Part shown: positions 25,451 through 36,850 of the stretch, one piece after another
How the letters are laid out: each line of letters begins with the position of its first letter
Position numbering within the stretch: position 1 is the stretch's first letter
NCBI GenBank assembly: GCA_021613335.1
Contig: JAJTWR010000287.1
Location: 1-64,000 of the forward strand
DNA length: 64,000 nt
Direction of reading: 5' to 3'
From: Whitmania pigra
Lineage: Eukaryota > Annelida > Clitellata > Hirudinida > Haemopidae
Translations under genes and position numbers: made by a program
The notes under the pieces: generated by a model
Databases searched by the model: none
What the model was told of the DNA's origin: nothing
Seen by the model: the letters and a program-made list of their open reading frames with translations, nothing else

Positions 25451-25776
25451 AAACACTAGAATAAACCAAATTAATAGCAATCCGCGACATTTGACCCTTC
25501 CCACTCGCTGTTTGCGAAAATTTCAAATATCAATTGCTACTGTGTCAAAAAACCCATTAAAAACATGTGAATAAAGAGGAAGAACGCCTTTTTGTTCACT
25601 AGATTCTAATATACTATATATATATATATATAAGTTATAGTTTATTAACCATGCCAGTTCATTTTCTTTACTTTCAGTTATTGCACACGAATTTATGTCT
25701 CCATCAATTGCCAAATTGGAATATTTTTCAGAAATTGTTTTACTTTGGGGTGTCGAATCTCGTAAGGAATATCTGA

Positions 25777-26858
25777 CTGTAATTATCCAACATAAATCCT
25801 TTTTGTCGTTGAAAGTTGAAAAATATACTACTTTGTTGCAATGATATCCTTTTGATTGTGACGATCAGGAAGAATAAAGTTCGGATATTCATATGCGTTG
25901 TTATTTTTATAATTATAATAAAGATTTATTTGGATTTTTAAGCTACAGTTAATGATCTTTTAATTTAAACAATCTGTTTATTAAATCGGTACCTTTGTAT
26001 TTTTGTAACCGCAATTTATTTAGAAATTATTTAGAAAGATTTATGCACTCAATTAATAATCAGTGGCAAGCGTTATATTATTCATTTGATATGATTTTGA
26101 TTGCTATTTGATTTCTTATCGCCTCCATTTTTTAGATCATACCTTTTAGGTAATTATTATTATACAGTAATATTTCTTGGTTTGATCTCCGTTATCATAA
26201 TTTAGCACAAGTAGTTCAATAAGCAATTTTTATTGTTGGCAACTCAACGTTACTTAATGCAATACATGTAATATAAACTATATTTATTAAAAATTAGAAA
26301 ACTTATGATGACCAACAATATACGAAAAAATCTTTAAGAATTTAAAATTTAAAGTCATCATTGTCTTCATTTATAAAATGTTTTGCAACCTCAATTATAT
26401 ATACTATCATTTATTTGTAGATCAAAGTAAAATTTGTATTTTACTTAATGGAGTGTGTGACTATCGGAATTGTTTAGAAGAATGTTGGTGGATATATTAT
26501 ATTTCAAGTTATGTATCCAATTGATGAATTACATTAATGTTGTAAAATTCGATTTCAGTCTTTATTTTCAATAAATAATTTTATTAAATTTCAATAAGGC
26601 AAAAGAATTGCACCTGTCACAATGACTTAAATATGATAAGACGATAAGAATCTGCCAGTCAATAGTTTACAAGAACGGTATAAGCAAGATCTAAAAAAAA
26701 TATTTAATAATTTTAAAACTTGTCTGGTATTGTATACTTTATAAAGTAACTACGTAAAAAAAATTATGCATCATAAAAAAGTAAGATTATTCCATTAACA
26801 TTTTGCAACCAAACTTAATCATAAAAGTTCATTAATCTTAATTTTACTTTAATTCAAT
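25777..26858. other. Intergenic spacer between copies C and D
   Basis: AT-rich sequence downstream of the stop codon of copy D and upstream of the first recognisable exon of copy C. No signal-peptide exon for copy C was found here. No ORF, RNA gene or clear transposon end seen. Confidence 0.5.
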
Positions 26859-29800
26859 TTACTGGCAAAGAAACACATTTTGTGAGACTGATAAATATTT
26901 TAGCGATATTATCAAGTATGAACTTATCCCAATATAAGTCTGAAATACTTTGGCCATATCGCTTTGAAGAGCTAAAATAGGATTAAAAAAGTCAATGTAG
27001 AGGAGCATTTGTTAGTAGTTACACCTACAACTCTTACCTTTTGAAATAAAATCTAAGTGATAATCGACTTTGGTTAGAAGAGAATTGGTACATTCTTCTT
27101 TATATCTTCCAATTTCAAATAATTCAACCATTGCTACCTGATACCAAATTCCAAAGCCATCTTTGCAAACAAGAGGACCTCCGCTATCGCCCTAAAAAAT
27201 GAAATTCGTCGGCTCATTGTTCACAAAAACAGCTATTCAAATTTAACCCAGCAGGGATTAATTCCATATCTCGTCGGCACACTACCAGCACACAGTAAAT
27301 AATTTTCCTTCAATGCTTTCATGTAGCCTTGTTCAGTATCTTCACCAATGGTGGCCAAATTCTTTACACAAACATCGTCAGGCATTAAATTCATTCTTCC
27401 TTGCATTAAATACAGTGGATGCGAATGTGCTACAATTTCATTAATAGAGCGCTTTAAAGTATCCTTTGACCAAACCTTTGGAAAATAAATAAAATACCTC
27501 TATCGATTCTGCCGAAGCCAGCCATAACGCAATAGCGAAAATTTTTTAAGTTATTTAGCTCATATTTTTTCTTCGGTAGACAAATTGGAGTGACGGTTTT
27601 TGAAAACTTGATCTGCTTTGAAAGCCTTAATAATCCGATGTCATTTTTTACACCCTCATAACTCGGATGGTTAACGATAAGTGAAACTCCAATGCCCTCC
27701 ACATCGGGATCATCAAATTTATTAGTCCCCACCTTAACTATTAAATCAGATTCATCCATATTTCTGCTTGAAATAAAAAGATAAATAAAATTTATGAACA
27801 TTTTCACTCTAAACAAGCTTCAATCAACCCAACCTTACAATAGTTAATAATTAATTATAAATTAATTGATGATATACGAAAAATGATTAATATCGACCGT
27901 GAACAGTGTGCGGCAGTAAGTATCCATCTCTCGTTTAAAATACTCCCTCCACACATTTGATTTCCTTGGGCAAGTATCTGAACCTGCCATGGCCAGGCAC
28001 CAAGTTTGGCCGCGTCTCCATTGATTATATATGGACCGAGTTCTTTATCAGGAATTGCACGAGTTCCACATTGATATCGGGAATCTAGTGAAGAAGCTTA
28101 TAATTCACAATGCATAAAGACAATATATGAATCTATCCTCAATCTACTTTAACCCACATACAGACATAAAAACAAGCAATGCTCAGCAATCAGCTATTAG
28201 TTTTCAGACTACCATCTAGCCATCATGTGCCAGGCATCGATGTTTAGTTTTTCTAGATCATCCAATGGCTGGTAGAAACGTAAACCTTTTTCCTTCATAA
28301 TTTCATTGATTAAATTTTTTCCTAAATCCTAAATGTTTCTTATATTTCAGACTCTTTCGGCCCATTCACTGAATGTTGCAGTACCACTGGGTATGGCTTT
28401 TAAATTGATCAGCACAAATTAGCTACAAACTACTAAACGCACGCTAGTCAAAGCACATAAAAACACAACGCCGCCGAGATAGGGAAGATCGACCAAAGGT
28501 CCGGTAATTTTTGGGACCCTCCAAAACTTTAATTATATTTTGCCATTTCCATTACAAAATTAATACAATATGTGATAATATAAAATTAATTAATATGAAT
28601 ATGTTAATTTTTTGTTAATATAGTTATTTTTAACTTGTTGTCTCTAAAGTGTCAAATTTTTAATAACAAGCATTACCTTCAGAAGGTTTCCACTGGCATA
28701 CGATTTCCACAAGAGCTGTGCAATTGTTACTGTAAATGTGTACAAAAATTACAGTTTTATTTACAACTCTTTTGTTTTAAAATTTAAGAACTGTGTTTAA
28801 CGTTTCTCGAAAATTCGCCATGCTTGGTATGCTTTTCTCAAAGGGATTCTTCTCTCGCGATATGATGACAAGCTTTTCCTTGATCCATTCAGGTTTGTAT
28901 TTATAATAACTTCCCAGCGTTCTAAAAGTTAAATCTTGTAAATAAATAAAACGGCACTCTAATTTATTTATTACATAAATTTAATTATCAAATAATTTTT
29001 TAGTGCATTTTATTTATGTTTATTGATATAAACCTTCCTGTGAGATATAGACACATGTCGTATGACATTTGCTGATTCCAGTTATCTGCACACACGTAAT
29101 AATTATGTTTTCCGTGATATGTTGCCAATAAGAGATATTTTTCTTCTGCTACACCTTGCACTACCATTTCAACTGCAATTAAGGAAAACATAATAATAAC
29201 ACTCTTTGTATTAAATAAGTCTAAAAAACTCAAATGACAATATAAGTTAAATCGATAACGAATAGCGTTAAAATATTTATTATACAATTATTCATACAGC
29301 ATCCCTGTTCATCTGAGTGATCACTGCACTCCATGTAACCATTGCAACGCTTTACCCTGTCAATGCATTGTTTTGTCCTCTCACACACAAAATCGTCTTC
29401 ACGTTTACAATGGGCAGCTGAATTGAGCAGGAGGTATAAAATGTCACTAAGATCGATTTAAATATCATCATTATCATCATCCACCATTATTTCAAATTAT
29501 TTTTAACTTTAATAAGTGACAATGTCCTTTTGACATGCTTGTACTATAATAAGTGACAATGAATAACTTTTTACCGCAGTTCTGTTCTTCATCTTCGCCT
29601 AATTGACAGTCTCTTAAACCATCACACAACCATTCTTTGGGAATGCATTGTCCATGTATGCACTTAAAATCGTTCTTTTGACAAGCTTGCAAATGTTGCA
29701 CAGTTATTAACGTAAATTAAGTTTTAAATGATAAACTGACTCTGTAGTAAAGATATAAAATTTGATAATATATTGAAATAACCCGGGGGTCCGCAAATAA

Positions 29801-32800
29801 GTAAGTTAACTAATAAGTTTATTAGAGCAAGTATTCAGTTAACGGAAGTGAATAACAGAAGTTAAGTGTTTAAGGAATTGAGGTACTTAAGGATGCAAAT
29901 GGATATTTGGGTTTCTGAGTTGTTTTGATTCTCGTTGTTTGTCAGGTGATTAGCGAGAATGCTTTTCTGTAGCAATAATAGATACCACGTGCCCGAAAAA
30001 GATGCCAAATATAATGAAATATAAACTTAATTATTTTAACAATATAAACTTAATTAATTTCCAAAAATCTAAGTTTACAACATTATACCCTCCTTAAATC
30101 TGTTCGTCCCGAACAAACTGCTCCCCGTGGTATTTCGCCAGTCGGCGAATGTGTGCCACCTTCATTTTTACTCGACGACCTCCGAAGGCCAGAAAACCCG
30201 CCCTGGCTGAGAACCCCACAAATGAACTCCTCAGACATTGATCCAACCTTTTCAACCATGTACTCACGACCGCCGAGTTCCTCAACGCCAACATCTCCAC
30301 TCTCCGCTGCAATGACATCCGCAGCCCCAATCTCCATGACATTTACCACTGAATCGAATTCGGCCCCCTCCAACTCAAATCGCTCGCCACTGTTTTCCAG
30401 GTCCAGTTCCTCTACTAATTCCTCAACGCGAGGAGACTCGACTCTGGTCTCTCCCAAAGTCCCCCTTTAATTATTTCATCGGTTCTCTCCGCACGGACTG
30501 GCTCATCAGACACTGACGTGACTTCTTTGGAGTTTCCCAAAATCTCCTTCAGCTCAGCGTTGTCCTCCCTTATGGAAAGCTCCTCCGGTTGATAGCTAGT
30601 AGCAGCTTTGTCGAAGGAAACCTCAGTTATCTTCTCTTGACGTTCCATTTCAGGAGTCAAAGATTCTTTGATAGTTTTGCTTGGGGCACTGACTAATTTC
30701 TTGATTCTAATTTCCTCTTCTGTCAAGAAATTTATCACGCGCTGCTGTTGTTCGTTTAAGTTGGCACCCAGTCCGGCCATCAATTGTATATAGTCATGGT
30801 CTTCAAATCCGTACTCGTCCACCTCATAACCATTGTCGAAGATCCAATTCTCAAGACGTTCTAGAAATTCTTCCTTCTTCCCTTTAGGGTCCAACTTTCT
30901 TACCCTGAGTTCTCGCTTCAATTCGAAAACATTTAACTCTTCCAATGCCTTGATACTGAACATTTTTGATCCCAGTCAGTTTATCCCGATCTTACTTGCT
31001 TTCACCATTCTTTTGCCTCTATAATTATTTAATTATATGATCACAATCAGCTATTAGCTCAAACAATATTTCCTGTTATCCACAGCTCTTTTTCTGGCGA
31101 GCAATTAATTAATTTCTAGTGCTACAATCACTTGCATCGATGTTTCAGTTTCGATAACAACTGTTTACTATGGAGGATCATTTATTTAATGATATGAGTA
31201 GATTTGAAAGTCTAGTTCTTAATAATTAATACTATTTTATTGTGTTAATTGTTATGGTTTAGAAAATCCAATTATTAATTTGATAAATTTAAAAAAATGA
31301 AAATATTTATAATTAAGGAAAATATAACTATTACAAAATTTAAAAAAATTTACTAACTGCAATTTAGTTCATCAATACCATTTGGGCAATCTTTAACTTT
31401 ATTGCATAACTTTGTATTTGGAATACAAAAAAACTTTGAAAATACATCACATCTTATTTCGTCATTTTTGCATAAATTTGTCCTTTGGTTCTCATCTTCA
31501 AGCATTTCAAAATCAGAATTATTAATTGACAGTTATTGTGGGTTAATAATTTAAAAGTTTAGCTTATTATCAAGATTGAACGTAATAATTTCTAAAAAAA
31601 TTTTATATGACTCGGTTAATACAATCATCATACAGGTTTATTGAGTCATGACAGTGTGTATTAGTTTCTTCTTAAATAATTAGATAGAAAATATCAATTA
31701 CGAGCGCATTCAATCAAAACAATTTAGTTAAATTATCGTCGAATTTTAGAATAACCAGTCAACCAAACCGTCGGGAAGCTTATCGGTGTTTGTGAGATTG
31801 GCAATGACAGTTACTTCGCAAAGGAGCATAGCATCTGCATGGGTACCTTTGTATTTATCAATAAATACATATTTGCCGATTGGGTTAGGGTTAACACACA
31901 GCACATCGATATAGCTTACTGAAAAAGAAATTATTTAGCATTTTGACTATAGAATCTGAAAGAGATTTTATGTCAAATGAAAATAATGCAGTTGGTATAT
32001 TTGTCTAATAAGATGGAGAATGATTAAGTAAAAGTTAATGCATCGTTTGTAATGGTACTTCATTTGTACAGCGCCATATGCGTAGTGTCAGAGGCGCTTT
32101 TTGTAACCATTTATATAGCGCTCCCTACCAAGGGCGCTTGTGGCAGTACACGACACATTACGACTGTTGCCATTATAGCCGTAAGCAGGCATGAAACCCA
32201 TTCGGCCAACCTGCACAAATCTTAAGTTTGTTTTAAATATAAATAGAATTAATTTAGCACCTGATCTATTAATTGGTTCTTGTCCAACATCTACACAAAA
32301 ATGTCTTTCATAAATTGAGAGAGACTCAACTACAGTTATCGTGATATAAATCTGTTCATCGGTAACTAAAAAATGTGATTGAATTCATCAAAAGGCATTG
32401 CCAGAAAATGAAAAAATATTTAAAAAAAAAAACATATAATCAAAATATTTAACTGAGAAATGAACCTGATGAATTTTGGTTAAAATCTATTATTATCCCG
32501 TGAATGGAATAGAAATCCTCAAGCCTAACACCCCACCATGCCCGCTGACCTCTCTCGGTCTTAATTCTAGCACAGGTATGATTGTTACCATCCACTGCTT
32601 GACCTGGTATTTTTGAACCAAAATCATATTGCCCAATCATATTGGATGTTGCACTTTGGCCAGTAGACACCGTAGCTGTAATATTTAAAATTGTAATTGA
32701 AAAGTTTATTTCTTTTGCTATTTCAAAAATTTAGGTGGCTTTAAAGTCAAATTGGCTCCGATAATAAATGTAATTGCTCAGGTTTTGGATTTTAAAAAAA

Positions 32801-34240
32801 TTGGAAAATTGTTTGCAAAAAATGTGTTTGCCAAAAAAATAAAACAAAATACTTACCCAATCCTTGAGCAAACAATTTTACTTCGCAGAGCATCAGCGGA
32901 TGGAACGAATTTCCATACTTCTTTATCGTTATAAACCTACCAGATACCGGCTTATCGCAAAGAAGAGTCACAAAACCTGAAAATCATGTGACTATACTTT
33001 GTTTCTTGTAAAAGTTATTGATATTTTGTTGATAACAGAAATTAAAAGTTATTTAAACCAAAAACAATACTTGACTTTAATAGATTGGATAAACATATGG
33101 TTGCTTTTTTTAACTTGAGCCAGTTGTTAAATGTCATATTCGTTGTCTAGCCAGCATTTCTAGAATCACCCATGGAAAGGAAGCGGTATATAAATAGCCT
33201 AACGAAAAGCCTATGTTTTACAAAACATAAGTCCTTTTATAAAGTAATCACAATTATAATGCTATTAAAATTATTTAAGGATTAGTTATGGCATTATATT
33301 TTATTTTATTTATTTATCTATTTAAGTTCTAAATATTGGTTCCAAATATACTAACTAAAACTCAAAATAGTTATTTAGTTGTATAAATTGTTCTAAATAA
33401 GTTCTAAAGTTTAAATTGATGTTTTCTAATAAATAATCGGATGTACTGATGTTCGTTTATTTTTTTTCGAAACATGTAATAAATAGTTATTAGACGACAA
33501 TGTTTGAACAAATAATCCTCCATGTTAGCAAATGTCTTACTTTGTTTATTTGATTTATCCTGCATCATGCAAGCATTATCCTCAGGATCGGCCTCATTTG
33601 CTGAAACATAACCTTTCAAATATCTCTTAAAATCTGGAGCTACAAACGGAACGAATTAATTACAGAAATCAAATGCAGTTACAACAGGTGTTGTTGTAAT
33701 GCAACTACTTAAATGCATTTAGAATTTATAGTAGTTCAAAATGTTAAACAGAAGCAAGAATGGGATTCAGAATTCATACGACAAAGCCCAACATTTATTG
33801 CATTGCTCCAAAAATTTGTAAACATGCGATCTCATAAAAGTTCTGTTCCAATAATATCTTATGTTTTTAGTAAAACATTAAATGACCTATGACATCATTT
33901 GGCTTGTAGAATATCATAATTTTGTAAATGAAGTAAGGTCTTCTGATTACCACCCGCCACCACGCATGTTCAGTCTTGTTTACTCCCGCGCTTATTGAGC
34001 ATGTATGTCTAGATCCATCAATTGCCAAATTGGAAGTTTGAGACACCAATGTCCTACTTTGCTTGGTGTAATCACTGGTTTCATATAAAACTAAAAATAT
34101 CAAACTAAAAACTAGATACGGGTGTTTATACGATATTAGGTGCCTTAAAATTAAATATTAAAAAAAAAAATTAGAAAACCTTCATGACTCGATGAAATTC
34201 TGATCGCGAGAAACACAACATAGAATGTTACTAGCTTCAT
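26859..34240 (-). CDS. Mosaic lectin-protease copy D, intact: FTP-FTP-LDLa3-SRCR-protease (844 aa)
   Basis: Eighteen exons on the minus strand: 34180-34240, 33887-34090, 33541-33639, 32857-32976, 32466-32675, 32261-32365, 31769-31918, 31358-31495, 29575-29685, 29298-29417, 29034-29172, 28802-28921, 28677-28729, 27898-28084, 27498-27766, 27248-27429, 27038-27191, 26859-26971. They sum to 2535 nt (845 codons) with consistent phases. Layout: signal peptide 1-19; FTP1 21-161 (AIDG, WWRVVI); FTP2 162-316 (AVDG, WWGVRL, LCEVTV); LDLa 317-439; SRCR-like 440-543 (YYVCADNW...VEIVCQW); protease from I563 (IINGD), H603 in TAAHC, D648 in KNDIGLL, S759 in GDSGGPL, with the usual Cys pairs. A 37-residue hydrophobic tail follows. 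Oddities: the residue before IINGD is Tyr, not Arg or Lys; residue 189 (chymotrypsin numbering) is Asn; the usual SWG at 214-216 is not recognisable. Domain order recalls TMPRSS/enteropeptidase proteins (LDLa-SRCR-protease) but with lectin domains and no membrane anchor at the N-terminus. Confidence 0.85.
29774..31012 (-). mobile_element. Truncated gypsy-type LTR element in an intron of copy D
   Basis: On the minus strand a 182-codon gag-like frame (30963-30415) starts MFSIKALEELNVFELKRELR, which looks like a SAP-type helix-loop-helix. It runs almost straight into the far end of pol (HIRRLAKYHGEQFVRDEQI, about 30160-30100), so protease, RT and most of integrase are deleted. Then come a purine tract AAGGAGGG and an LTR of about 309 bp (30082 to 29774, TGTTGTAAAC...GGGTTATTTCA). 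No 5' LTR precedes gag, and the right end at 31012 abuts the duplicated segment. It lies between the LDLa1 and LDLa2 exons, adding over 1.2 kb to that intron without touching coding sequence. Confidence 0.65.
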
Positions 34241-35250
34241 AACTAAAACTTAATAATTTCAAATCTATTTAGACTCACTTTATCTACTCTTAATTACCTT
34301 AGATAAGCCAGCCGATTAGAAAAATAATATTTAATAAATGACAATTCATTCATTTATAATTAAATGTTATTTCTTTTCATTATTTTTAATTACAATTTGT
34401 TTTTAATTATTATATTCAACATAAATTTTATTATACGTTTAATATGATTATAGTTACATATCTAAATGTTTTAATTATATATTTATATTGAATGAATTTA
34501 AATAGAAAATCATTATTTTTATAAATACAATTAAATTATAATTTAGTTAATAGTTATTGATTAAAATTATTCAATTGTAATTTGTATTAATTAAACTAAG
34601 TAGACAATTGAAAATTTTCGGAAGTGGGTGTTGGCAGCTAGTATGTGAAGTGTTTATTGAAGTAAGTGCTTAAACAAACTGTGTCGTTTATTTTTGTTTG
34701 AAAGTTTTGCTTGTGTGTGGCCAATAATAAATTATATATTTTCATTTTTACCCGCGGTTCTTATTGCGCTTACAGACTTTTTCTAAGGACAAGTTAACCT
34801 CAAGTAAAAGACATGGTCACAGATATGGTCACAAAATTGCCAGGAATTGGTTTTTGAGCAATGCGAAGTAAGAATGCCTAGTCAAATATTTGAGCCATCG
34901 TTAATTTCAAAATATTCAATTTTGTTTTTTTTTTAAGTTCTCATTTAATGTCTTGAACTAAATGTTTAAATATAATATAAATGTTAGAATATTTCAAAAC
35001 TGAATTTAATTTAAAATTAAACAGCTTTATTAATGAGTTTCAGTTAGCGAAAATGTTGTCAATTAAATTTCCTGATAAGTTATCGTGTGGGTCACATCTG
35101 TGTACCACTGCTTATTTATATTATTCTAATCACGTTGCATTATTATTTTTTTAATGCAAATTAATTTAACATTTTGTCACTGAATTTTTTTTTTTTTTTT
35201 TAAATATTTGCATTTGATGAATTTCTCACCTTTTAACATATTTCGAGGTT
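31013..35250. repeat. Duplicated segment, copy 2 (5' half of gene D and its upstream flank)
   Basis: Direct-orientation match to 12368-17019 covering the signal peptide, FTP1, FTP2 and LDLa1 exons and the 5' flank. Exon and intron lengths agree almost exactly. This copy keeps the FTP1 WW codons, lacks the 486-bp hAT element, has about 70 extra bp at 34651-34720, and its SINE has lost the B box. Left of 31013 the two loci share exon order but little intron sequence. Confidence 0.9.
32045..32214 (-). mobile_element. tRNA-like SINE in an FTP2 intron of copy D, B box deleted
   Basis: Same insertion as 13421-13594, carried by the duplication. An internal deletion of about 18 bp turns GCAGCGCAGGCTGGGTTTCG plus AACACG into GCAGTACACG, removing the B-box-like promoter element. 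The A box and the GCGCTRTAYAAATG tail remain. Confidence 0.6.
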
Positions 35251-35356
35251 ATCATGTTCTTTATGTAAGAGCGCGAATAAAATATCTCAATAAAATAGTC
35301 AGCAGATTATATTTTTCGTGTTAAGGTTGTTTGCGCTAACTGAATCGAAGCAAAAT

Positions 35357-36138
35357 GGCACCCCGTCATAACAGCTTCGTCAAAATAGCCCAACGACAAA
35401 ATAGCTCAGGACAAAATAGCCCCGTCAAAACTGCCCCGTCAAAATAGCGATAAAATTGGTTCATTGTGGATTACATGTCCCCATGAGGTGAGTTCTATAA
35501 GGTGATTCATTATGTGTGGCTCGAATATGTTGTACGTCAATCGATAACATAGATTAAATTCCGATTCCCATTTAAACCCTTAATTGTACACATTGCAACG
35601 GGAACTCGGGAAAGGATCAAAAGAAATTAAACTATCAAAGCAGCAAAACCTATGTTTCAACCCAACTACCTTTGAATTTCTTGCCGTTCACATAAACAAA
35701 GACGCCAAACACATAAACCTACTGACAATATACAGGACTGGAAGAGACTCTGTTTTTCTCAGAACTCTCGGAGCTACTGCGTCGTTTTGTCATTGGCTCC
35801 CCCACACTGTTTGTTACTGGGGACATAAATATTCACCTCGAAAAGACTGATGATTCGAACAGCCTGGTCTTCAGTAATCTCATTTCATCTTTTGGCCTCA
35901 AACAGATTGTTGCCGGTCCCACCCGTGATTGCGGTGGAACCCTGGACATTGTCCTTGAGAGAGACGACGATGGCTTACCCGCTACGGCGGTGGAGAAGTT
36001 GGAAAGTGGTCAATTAAACTGTCATAAAAGCATTCAAAACCTACTAACATCAGTTATCAGTTAATGTATTCAACTCACAAAATATTTCCTATTTTATTGA
36101 CGGGGCTGTTTTGTCCTGGGCTGTTATGACGGGTCACC
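35357..36138. mobile_element. Inverted-repeat element with 9-bp target duplication and captured LINE endonuclease fragment
   Basis: Ends are GGCACCCCGTCATAACAGC (35357-35375) and GCTGTTATGACGGGTCACC (36120-36138), 16 of 19 complementary. AAGCAAAAT lies on both sides (35348-35356, 36139-36147). Inside the left end are four or five copies of a GACAAAATAGCCC-type motif; a shorter set lies in the right end. Between them the plus strand encodes an endonuclease-like remnant (INLLTIYRTG, then after a frameshift TGDINIHLEKTDD...FGLKQIVAGPTRD) of a LINE family different from those above. Nine-base duplications suggest a Mutator-like or foldback element; the superfamily call is tentative. Confidence 0.6.
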
Positions 36139-36230
36139 AAGCAAAATACATAATCCTCGCTTCTCTATACTCGTACATTATTATGTTGCTCAAATTTATA
36201 ATATTATATAATTTTGCAATATAATTCCTA

Positions 36231-36850
36231 TTAGATGCGGTTTTTAATGAAATCTAAATAAAAATCCACTTTGGTGAAAATATTGTTTGCGCAGTCATAT
36301 TTCACTCGACGATTCTTTCCAAAATCAAAACTGGCAATTCCGACTTGTGTCCATCTTCCGCCTTCATTTTTGCAGACTAACGGACTACCAGCATCACCCT
36401 AAAAATTGTTCAAAAATTTGAAAAATGCAGACGATTATTATATATACATTATTGATTAAATTATCTAAAAGATATTAAACTAATTTGTAGAGATCAATAT
36501 TAATAATAACTCCAGCTATATAAGCTATATAATCAAGACGTTAATCTAATATTACTGGTTATTTACATTTATACCCATATGATAAGTAATTCAAGATTTG
36601 TAGAAAGAAAAATTGTTCAAACTTAACGTCACAAAAATTTATTCCAGAAATTGTGAGCAGTGAGCCAGCACAAAAGAGGTCATTATTTTTCAGAAACCTT
36701 GTAAGAAATTCCAACAAGATGTTTAATGCACTTATTTTTTGGTATTACATTCATTCTCCCTTACATCAGAAATTTCGTTGAACATCTCGCTGTTATGAGT
36801 GTAATGCTTAATATCGCAATTTATTTTAAAGTTAATCGCAAACCCATTGT
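36231..36850 (-). pseudogene. Mosaic protease copy E, protease C-terminal relic
   Basis: Exon 36231-36398 reads GDAGSPLVCKNEGGRWTQV...NNIFTKVDFYLDFI to a stop: the catalytic Ser is Ala. Exon about 36629-36830 contains GRMN..PKNKCIKHLVG and LKNNDLFCAGSL...GINFCD, aligned to the D segment GRMNLMPDDVCVKN...CAGSVPTRYGINPCW, but with an in-frame TAA where D has Gln and a frameshift before LKNN. No upstream exon was recognised, and the C-terminal tail exon of D is absent. It probably marks the 3' end of a former fifth gene to the right. Confidence 0.75.

Larger units (their letters stand above)
17966..25776 (-). pseudogene. Mosaic lectin-protease copy C, scattered remnants
   Basis: Remnants in order: about 25640-25776 FTP1 first exon (NLAIDGDINSC...ELAWL, second Trp of the WW pair lost); 19806-19925 FTP1 last exon (CEKPITGNLVTIKRFG...LCEVVIHA); 19463-19654 FTP2 first exon, intact (LAVDGNNDSCAKI...FAWWRVFLEEEY); 19271-19381 FTP2 middle exon; 17966-18003 part of LDLa3 (KRCDSYTDCSDHSD). 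The signal peptide, FTP1 middle exon, FTP2 end, LDLa1-2, SRCR and protease were not found. A near full-length LINE separates the FTP1 pieces and an internally deleted LINE abuts the LDLa3 fragment. Three exons keep open frames and matching splice sites, so decay is fairly recent or some exons are still usable by read-through transcripts. Confidence 0.8.

Noticed and set aside
30153..30470. 105-codon plus-strand Ser/Pro-rich frame
   Set aside because: It is the complement of the gag/pol remnant of the LTR element; the minus strand has the recognisable pol end.
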